NCBI GenBank assembly: GCA_021772705.1
Contig: JAJFLN010000820.1
Coordinates: 1 to 10,108 of the forward strand
Reading direction: 5' to 3'
DNA length: 10,108 nucleotides
Origin: Candidatus Cloacimonadota bacterium
GTDB lineage: Bacteria > Muiribacteriota > UBA6191 > JACPRK01
The translations under genes were made by a program, and so were the position numbers. The notes below the pieces were generated by a model, which saw only the letters and a list, made by a program, of their open reading frames with translations, did not search any database and had not been told where the DNA came from. Of this stretch, positions 1 through 6,067 are shown piece after piece; position 1 is the first letter of the stretch; each line of letters starts with the position of its first letter.

Positions 1-70
1 TGGGGCGACCGTATCCGTAAGAGGCCCGGGGACCCCCTACGGTACATGCACCCGGGGGGCCTCCAGAGAG

Positions 71-105
71 TTGCGCGCAGAGGTGTATATTCGTATGCTA
101 TACAC
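71..105 (+). promoter_or_regulatory. Candidate brnTA promoter
   Basis: TTGCGC at 71-76 and TATGCT at 94-99 are separated by 17 bases and resemble a sigma-70 -35/-10 pair, although the -35 matches the consensus at only three positions. With this pair, transcription would begin at about 105-106, on the A of the proposed brnT start codon. TATATT at 86-91 is a closer -10 match but has no good -35 upstream; it would give a start near 98. Both -10 candidates lie inside or against the palindrome at 83-105, which fits an autorepressed toxin-antitoxin operon. The promoter is inferred from sequence only. Confidence 0.4.
83..105. promoter_or_regulatory. Inverted repeat, probable BrnA operator
   Basis: GTGTATA (83-89) and TATACAC (99-105) are perfect reverse complements separated by nine bases, directly before the proposed brnT ATG at 106. 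BrnA antitoxins are ribbon-helix-helix DNA-binding proteins that, with BrnT, repress their own operon. A palindrome covering the -10 region and the transcription start is where such an operator would sit. The repeat is seen directly; the operator role is inferred. Confidence 0.45.
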
Positions 106-408
106 ATGCCGCCGGTGGAAGAACTCAGAACAGCGACCGGATTCAACTGGGATGAGGGAAACCTCGAGAAGAGCAGGCAGAAGCACAGCGTTTCGGCGAG
201 CGAGTGCGAAGAGGTGTTCTTCAATGTGCCACTTGTGACCGGAGAGGATGAGGAGCACTCCAGCAGCGAACGGCGGCTGTTTGCGCTGGGTCGAACTAAC
301 GCAGAAAGAGAATTGTTCGTAGTCTTCACGATGAGAGGGTCGCTAATCCGGGTCATATCAGCACGAGAGATGACACGGCGTGAACGTGAGGTGTTCTGGA
401 AATCATGA
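106..408 (+). CDS. brnT: BrnT-family type II toxin (ribonuclease)
   Basis: Predicted 100-residue toxin of the BrnT family (DUF497), RelE-like ribonucleases that cut RNA and stop translation until bound by BrnA. Family landmarks are visible: FNWDEGN (13-19), the KHSVS stretch (26-30) matching the usual KHGVSF, the central strand ERRLFALGRT (55-64), and the C-terminal hallmark IRVISAREMTRRERE (81-95). The frame is open from 46, but residues before the ATG at 106 do not look like the family. Starting at 106 gives the usual BrnT length and places the ATG immediately after the palindrome. No Shine-Dalgarno lies at normal distance, so the message may be leaderless. Its stop overlaps the brnA start as ATGA. 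The gene looks intact. Assignment rests on recalled family motifs. Confidence 0.88.
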   Translation: MPPVEELRTATGFNWDEGNLEKSRQKHSVSASECEEVFFNVPLVTGEDEEHSSSERRLFALGRTNAERELFVVFTMRGSLIRVISAREMTRREREVFWKS

Positions 409-692
409 AGAAACTGAAGAAGCTCCCTCGCTTCAAGACTGAGGATGATGAGCGCAGGTTCTGGTCCAAGGCGGATTCGACGGATTACGTAAACTGGGGG
501 CAAGCCAAGCGCACGGTGCTGCCAAGTCTGAAGCCCTCGGTGAAGACGATTTCGTTGCGCCTGCCCGAGTGGATGCTGCGGGAGCTCAAGTCTCTAGCCA
601 ACAAGCGTGACGTGCCGTATCAGTCTCTTCTGAAGATATTTCTGGCCGAGCGACTGGAAGAAGAGCTGCACTCGGCACCGGCGGATCGATAG
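405..692 (+). CDS. brnA: BrnA-family antitoxin (ribbon-helix-helix)
   Basis: Predicted 95-residue antitoxin and autorepressor paired with BrnT. The N-terminal part (1-40) has the conserved toxin-wrapping segment of this CopG/BrnA group, with LPRFKTEDDERRFW (7-20) followed by DSTDYVNWGQAKR (24-36). The C-terminal part is a ribbon-helix-helix domain: strand TISLRLP (48-54), then two helices around LRELKSLANKRDV (58-70) and PYQSLLKIFLAERLEEEL (71-88). The family binds operator DNA as a dimer and neutralises BrnT by direct contact. The start overlaps the brnT stop as ATGA. GAGGTG at 388-393 is a possible, somewhat distant ribosome site, so translation is probably coupled to brnT. No convincing terminator follows; the next recognisable sequence is the IS91 remnant on the other strand. 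Confidence 0.88.
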   Translation: MKKLKKLPRFKTEDDERRFWSKADSTDYVNWGQAKRTVLPSLKPSVKTISLRLPEWMLRELKSLANKRDVPYQSLLKIFLAERLEEELHSAPADR

Positions 693-743
693 TGGTCGAG
701 TGGGCATGAGTCGCCGGGACTGCATGCTGTACTCATTCCCCCG

Positions 744-1139
744 CCATCGCTTCCCTCTTCGCAGTTTCCCGGCGAAGAGCTTGGCCAGGGGCCGTGTTGG
801 CAGCAGAAAGCCCGGACGGGCTGCCCACCAACTGCGCCCGTCCGGTGAGGGGCCGCCCCCGGGGACGAGGCAGTGGACGTGCGGATGGTAGGTGAGGGTT
901 TGGGTCCACGTATGGAGCACGGAGAGAACACCGAGGCGGGCGCCGAGCAGCTTCTCATCGGCGGCCAGCTCCACGAGGGAGGCGGCTGCAGAAGACAGGA
1001 GCAGGCCGTAGGTCTCTGCGGGGTGGGAACGGAAGAGGCGATGCAGCTCGGAGGGGATCGTGAAGACAACATGGAAGTACTCCACCGGCAGCAAGTCTTG
1101 CTGCCGACGTTGGACCCACTGCGCAATACGAGAAGCCAC
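744..1139 (-). pseudogene. IS91-family HUH transposase, central fragment
   Basis: This is an open stretch on the minus strand with the middle of an IS91-type (Y2, rolling-circle) transposase. Recognisable motifs are LLPVEYFHVVFTIP (about 1094-1053), ELAADEKLLGARLGVLSVLHTW, and the HUH metal-binding motif as HPHVHCLVPGGG (about 887-852), followed by ARPGFLLP. The family is normally about 350-400 residues; only about 130 remain. The N-terminal cysteine-rich zinc-binding region is absent or scrambled. The C-terminal region with the catalytic tyrosines is missing: after KLFAGKL the frame runs into antisense of the toxin-antitoxin DNA. The fragment cannot be active. No oriIS or terIS end could be identified. 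Both boundaries are approximate, placed where resemblance to the family fades. Confidence 0.8.
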
Positions 1140-1256
1140 GGACCCAATGACAGCCAGAAGAAATGGCCCCCGCAGCACCATCACCTGACGTGCGTCACGA
1201 CCGCGTCAATGACCGCGACCCGCCTCTCCCGCGAAGCGGGTGTGTTCAACTTCCGC
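1140..1256. other. Non-coding gap downstream of coxD
   Basis: This is the stretch between the IS91 remnant and the end of the respiratory operon. An open frame continues from the transposase fragment to an ATG at 1184, but its residues do not match the family. CCCGC-GAA-GCGGG (1228-1240) could form a small five-pair hairpin about 16 bases past the coxD stop. No T-run follows on the minus strand, so it is at best a weak candidate for the end of the operon transcript. Confidence 0.3.
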
Positions 1257-1544
1257 CTAGACCGGAGTGGCGGGGATAATGCGGCTGAACACGTCGATCA
1301 GGGTGAGGCCCATCAGCAGGGCCAGGAACATCACTCCCGCGACCATGAACACCCGGGCCAGGGGGCCCGCTTCCCTGATGTGCATGAAGTAGACGGCGAT
1401 GACCAGGGCCTTGGCGACGGCGATCGACATGGCCACCAGATCATTGAGGGGACCGAAGTCGAACTGGGCTACCGCCACGGTGGCGATGAGCAGGACGAAC
1501 AACAGCTTGAATGTCGCTATGTAGGATTTCGTCGAGTGGGACAT
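1257..1544 (-). CDS. coxD: Cytochrome c oxidase subunit IV (caa3 type)
   Basis: Predicted 95-residue integral membrane subunit of the caa3 oxygen reductase, matching the prokaryotic COX4 family (PF03626). It has three hydrophobic spans at about 8-28, 33-56 and 62-85. Family signatures are AVAQFDFGPLN (24-34), at the end of the first span, and VYFMHIR (51-57). Its role in the enzyme is accessory, probably in assembly or stability; it carries no cofactor. It is the last gene of the operon. The start lies 4 bases after the coxC stop. GGTGA, which includes that stop codon, is a plausible ribosome site 4 bases before the ATG. Length is normal for the family and nothing looks damaged. Confidence 0.92.
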   Translation of the reverse strand: MSHSTKSYIATFKLLFVLLIATVAVAQFDFGPLNDLVAMSIAVAKALVIAVYFMHIREAGPLARVFMVAGVMFLALLMGLTLIDVFSRIIPATPV

Positions 1545-1548
1545 GGGG

Positions 1549-2184
1549 TCACCGGATCAGATACAGCAGGGGGTAGAGGAACACCCACACGATGTCGACA
1601 AAGTGCCAGTACAGCCCGGTCATCTCCACGGGCAGGTGAGACCTGGGGGTGAATTTGCCTCTGGCTGCCAGGACGGCCAGGGTGGCAACGATGGCAATCC
1701 CGATGACCATGTGCAGGGCGTGAAAGCCGGTCATGGCGAAGTAGAGAGAGAAGAATATCTCCGCCTGTCCCGGATCGGCTCCGTGGTACTCGAAGCCCGC
1801 CCCTGGATAGAGATGATGAGCGAACTTATCGGAGTATTCGATGGCCTTGACGGCCAGGAAGCCTCCACCCTGCAGCACCGTGAGCCACAGGTTGCGGACC
1901 AGGTTTTCCTGGTGGCCTGTTCTGGCGGCGTGATGGGCCAGGACCATGGTGAGGCTGCTCCCGAGCAGCACGGCAGTGTTGAATCCTCCCCACCAGACGC
2001 TCAGATGCGAACTGGCATGGGCGAAGGCCTGGGGATACTCGCTGCGGTACATGGCATAGGCCGTGAACAGGGCACCGAAGAAGAGGATCTCCGTCGTCAG
2101 GAAGATCCACATGCCCAGGGAGCATGCATCGTATTGCTGCTCCGCATCATCGAAGTGATGCGCGACGTGGGCTTCATGGCTCAC
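1549..2184 (-). CDS. coxC: Cytochrome c oxidase subunit III
   Basis: Predicted 211-residue subunit III of the haem-copper oxidase, an integral membrane protein that binds subunit I and helps keep proton uptake stable. Motifs include LGMWIFLTTEILFFGALF (23-40), the WWGGFNTAVLL stretch (64-74), the conserved glutamate in VKAIEY (112-117), FHALHMVIGI (154-163) and YWHFVDIVWVFLYPLLY (192-208). This is the short form, with probably five spans; the seven-span form is longer. I chose a GTG start at 2184-2182: AGAGGAGG lies 9 bases upstream, and SHEAHVAHHF is a typical subunit III N-terminus. An upstream ATG at 2253 would add 23 proline/arginine-rich residues that are only coxA sequence read in another frame. 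The GTG start overlaps the coxA end by 11 bases. Confidence 0.95.
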   Translation of the reverse strand: MSHEAHVAHHFDDAEQQYDACSLGMWIFLTTEILFFGALFTAYAMYRSEYPQAFAHASSHLSVWWGGFNTAVLLGSSLTMVLAHHAARTGHQENLVRNLWLTVLQGGGFLAVKAIEYSDKFAHHLYPGAGFEYHGADPGQAEIFFSLYFAMTGFHALHMVIGIAIVATLAVLAARGKFTPRSHLPVEMTGLYWHFVDIVWVFLYPLLYLIR

Positions 2185-3850
2185 TCGATCCGGCCTCCTC
2201 TGAAGTCGATGAACCGTGGCCCTGGGTCCCGGGTAACTCGGGGGCCATCTCACCGGCTGCGTAGTCGTATGCCTCGCACTCCACCACGGGAGTGGTGTCG
2301 AAGTTCAGCGTCGGCGGAGGTGAGTAGGTCTCCCACTCCAGGCCCTTGGCTCCCCAGGGGTTGGGCCCTGCATCGGGACCGTACTTGAGAGACCAAACCA
2401 GGTAAACTAGGGGGATCAGATATCCGATTCCCAGGATGGACGCCCCGGCAGAGGACATCACATTCAGGACCTGGAACTCCTCTGGATAGGCGTAGTACCG
2501 CCGGGGCATTCCCAGATATCCCAGCAGGAACTGGGGAAAGAAGGTCAGGTTGAACCCCAGGAAGATGACCACGGCAGAGATGCGGCCCCACCACTCGTGA
2601 TAGAGCTTTCCAGTGATCTTGGGCCACCAGTAGTGGATGCCCCCCAGATAGGCCATGACGGCTCCGCCGACCATGATGTAGTGGAAGTGGGCCACCACGA
2701 AGTAGGTGTCGTGGAAGTGAACGTCCAGGGCCATGGCTGCCAGGAACAGGCCCGTCAGTCCGCCGATGGTGAAGAGGCCCATGAAACCCATGGCATAGAC
2801 CATGGGGGTCAGCATCCTGACCTGCCCCTTGTAGAGAGTGGCCGTCCAGTTGAAGACCTTCACCGCCGAGGGGATGGCCACGAGGAAACTGAGGAACGAG
2901 AAGATGATTCCGGCGTACATCGACTGTCCGCTGACGAACATGTGATGTCCCCAGACGAGGAATCCCAGGCCGGCGATGGCGAGACTGGAGAAGGCGATGA
3001 ACTTGTAACCGAAGATCCTGCGCCCCGAGAAGGCAGCGATGATCTCCGTCACCACGCCCATGGCGGGCAGGATCATGATGTAGACGGCCGGATGGGAGTA
3101 GAACCAGAACAGATGCTGGAACAGCAGGGGATCGCCGCCCAGGTTCGGGTTGAAGATACCCAGGCCCAGAGAACGTTCCAGAACAACCAGGACCAACACG
3201 GTGGCCACGACGGGCGTCCCCAGGACCATGATAAGGCTGGCGGCGTAGTGGGCCCAGATGAACAGGGGCAGCCGGAACCAGGTCATTCCCGGCGCCCGCA
3301 TGGTGTGGATGGTGACGATGAAATTGAGGCCCGTCAGGATCGAGGCGAACCCGGTGAGAAACACGCCTATGATGGCAGTGGAGACGCTGGTGTTGGCGTA
3401 GGTGCTGCTATAGGGCGTGTAGAAGGTCCACCCCGTATCGACGCCACCGGTGATCACGGCCCCCAGTGTGATGGCGCCTCCAATCATGAAGAGCCACCAG
3501 CTGGTCAGGTTCAGCTTGGGAAACGCCAGATCCTTGGCGCCGATCATGAGGGGGACCAGGAAGTTTCCCAGCACCGCCGGGATGGCCGGAATGAGGAAGA
3601 AGAAGACCATCACCACGCCGTGCACGGTGAAGAGATTGTTGTACGTCTCTGCTGTGACCAGATCGCCAGCCGGCGTCAGCAGCTCCAGCCGAAAAGCGAC
3701 GGCGGCGGCGCCTCCGAGAAGGAAGAAGAACGTCACCGAGAGCAGATACAGGATGCCAATCCGCTTGTGATCCACCGTGAACAGCCACGAGGCCGCAGTG
3801 TAACTGGCGTTCAGATAGTGGCGACGATCCGTCGCGGCCGCGGGGGTCAT
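2174..3850 (-). CDS. coxA: Cytochrome c oxidase subunit I, A2-type caa3
   Basis: Predicted 558-residue catalytic subunit that reduces O2 to water and pumps protons across the cytoplasmic membrane. All metal ligands are visible: H77 and H390 for haem a, H388 for haem a3, and H253, H302 and H303 for CuB. Y257 stands four residues after H253, where the cross-linked tyrosine belongs. D107 and N114 mark the D-channel entrance and K331 the K-channel. The D-channel glutamate is absent; instead FWFYSHPAVY (248-257) carries the tyrosine-serine pair that defines A2 enzymes such as the Rhodothermus marinus oxidase. The HDTYFVVAHFHY signature is at 380-391. After the last span, SPPPTLNF (510-517) is family-typical and the final 25 residues are polar and low complexity. 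GGAGGAG lies just before the ATG, which overlaps the coxB stop as ATGA. Confidence 0.98.
   Translation of the reverse strand: MTPAAATDRRHYLNASYTAASWLFTVDHKRIGILYLLSVTFFFLLGGAAAVAFRLELLTPAGDLVTAETYNNLFTVHGVVMVFFFLIPAIPAVLGNFLVPLMIGAKDLAFPKLNLTSWWLFMIGGAITLGAVITGGVDTGWTFYTPYSSTYANTSVSTAIIGVFLTGFASILTGLNFIVTIHTMRAPGMTWFRLPLFIWAHYAASLIMVLGTPVVATVLVLVVLERSLGLGIFNPNLGGDPLLFQHLFWFYSHPAVYIMILPAMGVVTEIIAAFSGRRIFGYKFIAFSSLAIAGLGFLVWGHHMFVSGQSMYAGIIFSFLSFLVAIPSAVKVFNWTATLYKGQVRMLTPMVYAMGFMGLFTIGGLTGLFLAAMALDVHFHDTYFVVAHFHYIMVGGAVMAYLGGIHYWWPKITGKLYHEWWGRISAVVIFLGFNLTFFPQFLLGYLGMPRRYYAYPEEFQVLNVMSSAGASILGIGYLIPLVYLVWSLKYGPDAGPNPWGAKGLEWETYSPPPTLNFDTTPVVECEAYDYAAGEMAPELPGTQGHGSSTSEEAGSSEP
2194..2201 (-). 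promoter_or_regulatory. Ribosome binding site deciding the coxC GTG start
   Basis: AGAGGAGG on the minus strand lies inside the 3' end of coxA, 9 bases before GTG at 2184. It is a near-perfect Shine-Dalgarno and argues for the GTG over the upstream ATG at 2253. Confidence 0.75.
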
Positions 3851-4803
3851 CGCTTCTCCTCCGGTTGCTTCCCATCAGGGGCGATCGACTTCAGGTAGGC
3901 GATGAGCTGCATCAGTCCTTCCTCACCGATCTGCCCGCGATAGGTTGGCATCAGTTTCTGGTATCCCTCGACGATCTTTCCCCCAGGGTCGAGGATCGAC
4001 TCTCGCAGGTAGTTCTCGTCAGCCACCACCATGCCGCCGCCGGCAAGGCGCACTTGCTTCCCGAACAGCCCGTCCAGCACGGGGCCACGTCCCGTCAGGC
4101 CCTCCCGGTGGCAGGTGCCGCAACGGAAGCTCTCAAAGAGCGCCTTTCCGGCGACTTCAGGAGGCTCGTTGTTCCCCCCGCCCGAGAGCCAGCTGGCGTA
4201 GTCCGCCGGGCTCTGAACCACCACGCGTCCGATCATCTTCGAGTGGGAGGTCCCGCAGTACTCGGCGCAGAAGAACCGGTAGGTTCCCTCCCGGATCGGC
4301 TTGAACCAGAGCATGGAGTACCGACCGGGCAGCACGTCCATCTTCACCCTGAAGGCAGGGATGAAGAAGTCGTGAATCACGTCCTCCGAGGACATGACGA
4401 GCTTGATGTCCTTGCCAACGGGCACGTGCAGTTCATTGATCTCTCGCTTGCCACCGGGATGCTGGATCTTCCACATCCACTGCTTGCCGATAACGTGAAG
4501 TTCCATGGCGTTCTTCGGGGCCGTGCGCATGGTGATGAAGAGCTTGGCGCTCCAGACGAACAGCCCCAAGGCGATGACCAGCGGGATGCCCGACCAGAGC
4601 AGCTCGAGCCGCATGTCCCCCTCTGGCGGATCGCTGCGATCCACTTCGGAACCGGCCCGGTAGCGCCAGGCCAGGAACATGATCGCAAGACAGATCCCCA
4701 CGCCGAAGAAGACGCTGATTCCTATCTCGGTGAACAGCAGGGCGTCGTACTCGGCCGAGACGCTCGACGCCTGCTCCGGCATCAGTGCAAACTCAGGACT
4801 CAT
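3847..4803 (-). CDS. coxB: Cytochrome c oxidase subunit II with fused cytochrome c (caa3)
   Basis: Predicted 318-residue subunit II, the electron entry point of the oxidase. Two membrane spans (about 24-46 and 70-92) anchor a periplasmic cupredoxin domain. The CuA ligands are visible: H144 in VIHDFFIP, then C179, E181, C183, H187 and M190 in CAEYCGTSHSKM. The aromatic patch GKQWMWK (106-112), used for electron entry, is present. A cytochrome c domain follows (about 215-310), with haem-binding CGTCH at 228-232 and a likely axial methionine at 285 in KLMPTYRG; this fusion defines a caa3 enzyme. No lipobox or cleavable signal is evident. The ATG at 4803 overlaps the sco end by 11 bases with only a weak ribosome site, so translation is probably coupled; ATG at residue 8 is a possible alternative start. 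Confidence 0.97.
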   Translation of the reverse strand: MSPEFALMPEQASSVSAEYDALLFTEIGISVFFGVGICLAIMFLAWRYRAGSEVDRSDPPEGDMRLELLWSGIPLVIALGLFVWSAKLFITMRTAPKNAMELHVIGKQWMWKIQHPGGKREINELHVPVGKDIKLVMSSEDVIHDFFIPAFRVKMDVLPGRYSMLWFKPIREGTYRFFCAEYCGTSHSKMIGRVVVQSPADYASWLSGGGNNEPPEVAGKALFESFRCGTCHREGLTGRGPVLDGLFGKQVRLAGGGMVVADENYLRESILDPGGKIVEGYQKLMPTYRGQIGEEGLMQLIAYLKSIAPDGKQPEEKR

Positions 4804-5653
4804 CGCTCATCCCTGTATCCCGTTCCGCCCCGTTCCCCTGGCTCGTGGCGCTCTGTCTCTCCTGGCGGCGCAGCCGGCTGATGCCTGCCGCCATGATCAG
4901 CACCGTCAGGATACCCGCGACCCGCAGGAGCCTCATGATCGCCAGTCCATACTTGCCCGTCGCCGGGTCGTAGTTGAAACAGAAGAGGAGGACGTGGTCC
5001 ACCACCTCGCCGATCTTTCCCTTCGAAGCCTCCACCAAGCCGAGGCGAAGATCTCTGGGCGCGTATTCCACGCCAGGGAAGTACCGTGAAACTCGTCCTT
5101 CCGGGGTCAGCACGATCAGAGTCGACGAGTGGGCGAACTGACGGGTCTCCTCGTCCAGCTTGTACCGGAATCCCACGGCTGCAGTCAGGGCTTCGATGGC
5201 TGGTTCCTTCCCCGTCAGGTAATGCCAGCCCTTGTCGGCTCCGGCGCGATTGTAGCGGCGGACGTACTCTTTCTTCCGGTCCGAGGCGAGGCGAGGGCCC
5301 TCCGCGGAGTTGAAGCTCACCGAAAGCAGCTGGAAGTCCTTTCCAGGCTCCAGCTTCATGGCCCTCAGGCACCGCACCAGCCCGTCGTTCACCATCTTAC
5401 AGAGCATGGGACACTCGAAGTAGACGAGGGAGAGCACCACGGGCTTGGTCCCGAAGTACTCCTGCAACGCCACAGCCCTCCCAGTGTCATCTACGAACTC
5501 CGCGTCCAGCGGTACCTGTGCGTCCAGCTTCTGGTCGATGCCGACGGAGGCCAGGGGGCCCGGCAGTGCGTCCTTTCCGGCCACGGTCTGGCAGAAGGAT
5601 CCAGCCAGGAGCAGGCCCAGGGGCAACAAGAGCATCAGGCGTCGCAGTGTCAT
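4793..5653 (-). CDS. sco: SCO1/SenC-family copper chaperone
   Basis: Predicted 286-residue thioredoxin-fold protein that delivers copper to, or reduces, the CuA site of CoxB. A Sec-type N-terminal hydrophobic segment (about 5-20) exports it. The copper-binding residues are C81 and C85 in CPMLC and H175 in FAHSST, all in the spacing expected of the family. Unlike classical Sco1, the domain is followed by LLFCFNYDPATGKYG (222-236) and a second hydrophobic span (about 238-257), then a charged cytoplasmic-type tail. This suggests C-terminal anchoring, with the thiol domain outside. I recall this longer form beside ACIII/caa3 clusters. C21 lies after the signal but in GSFC, which is not a proper lipobox. 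The start overlaps the preceding gene's stop as ATGA, and coxB follows, its probable client. Confidence 0.93.
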   Translation of the reverse strand: MTLRRLMLLLPLGLLLAGSFCQTVAGKDALPGPLASVGIDQKLDAQVPLDAEFVDDTGRAVALQEYFGTKPVVLSLVYFECPMLCKMVNDGLVRCLRAMKLEPGKDFQLLSVSFNSAEGPRLASDRKKEYVRRYNRAGADKGWHYLTGKEPAIEALTAAVGFRYKLDEETRQFAHSSTLIVLTPEGRVSRYFPGVEYAPRDLRLGLVEASKGKIGEVVDHVLLFCFNYDPATGKYGLAIMRLLRVAGILTVLIMAAGISRLRRQERQSATSQGNGAERDTGMSDES

Positions 5654-6051
5654 CGGGGCGGCCTCCCTCCCCGCTGTCCGTCAGGAACTCCTCGGACGGC
5701 GATTAACTCCATGGCTCGATCAATGGAAATCCTGACCACGCCGGCCTCCCGGTCGACCCAGTCATAGCTGCCGAGCCACGCCTTCTCTGCCGCTCTCAAT
5801 TCGGCCAGCTTCCGGGTGGGCGAGGCCAGCAGCCTGGGTCCCGGCGGTGCTGGCGGCGGGACCACCAGTCGATCTGAGGCTGGGCCCGCAACCCGTTCCA
5901 AAACACTCATGGTCAACGAAGTGACGCCCGCGGAGCCGATGACCAGCAACGTCATGATGATGGCGGCCCAGACAATGGACCGCTGGGGAATCTGATTCGG
6001 TTCATGGCCCGAAGCCCGGGCTTGCCCGATGGGGCTGGAGAGTCTGCTCAT
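5650..6051 (-). CDS. Small single-span membrane protein of unknown role, ACIII/caa3-associated
   Basis: Predicted 133-residue protein that I cannot assign to a named family. A polar N-terminus (1-25) leads into one clear membrane span (about 27-48). A proline-rich linker (VVPPPAPPGPRLL, 63-75) and a helical-looking segment, KLAELRAAEKAWLGSYDW (81-98), follow. The end carries DREAGVVRISIDRAMELIA (100-118) before an arginine-rich tail. The stretch from LAELRAAEKAWLGSYDWVD onward resembles, as I recall, short proteins found between actF and sco in other ACIII operons, so it is probably real. It starts 16 bases after actF with a weak GGTGA ribosome site, and its stop overlaps the sco start as ATGA. 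With the N-terminus inside, the conserved end would be periplasmic. It could be an accessory subunit or assembly factor; this is inference. Confidence 0.8.
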   Translation of the reverse strand: MSRLSSPIGQARASGHEPNQIPQRSIVWAAIIMTLLVIGSAGVTSLTMSVLERVAGPASDRLVVPPPAPPGPRLLASPTRKLAELRAAEKAWLGSYDWVDREAGVVRISIDRAMELIAVRGVPDGQRGGRPPR

Positions 6052-6067
6052 TGGCGGTCACCGGGGT

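Noticed and set aside
8..43. Six-base inverted repeat ACCGTA/TACGGT near the left edge
   Set aside because: Short stem with a 24-base loop and no T-run or matching gene end; could occur by chance.
46..105. N-terminal extension of brnT from the ATG at 46
   Set aside because: The added 20 residues do not resemble BrnT and would run through the probable promoter and palindrome.
706..736. Six-base inverted repeat ATGAGT/ACTCAT just past brnA
   Set aside because: Weak AT-containing stem with a 19-base loop and no T-run; not credible as a terminator.
620..1147. Second minus-strand frame over the IS91 remnant
   Set aside because: Ser/Pro/Arg-rich product without motifs; the HUH motif is in the other frame.
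873..1652. Plus-strand open frame of 259 codons spanning coxD and the IS91 remnant
   Set aside because: It crosses several unrelated minus-strand genes and has no domain or ribosome site; a chance open frame.
2185..2253. ATG start for coxC 23 codons upstream of the GTG
   Set aside because: The extra residues are Pro/Arg-rich and fall wholly in coxA coding sequence; AGAGGAGG points to GTG 2184.
2597..3898. Long plus-strand open frame of 433 codons opposite coxA
   Set aside because: It is antisense to coxA, whose cofactor ligands are all in the minus-strand frame. Its product is an Asp/Gln/His/Gly-rich string without domain motifs, as expected for the complement of a high-GC gene.
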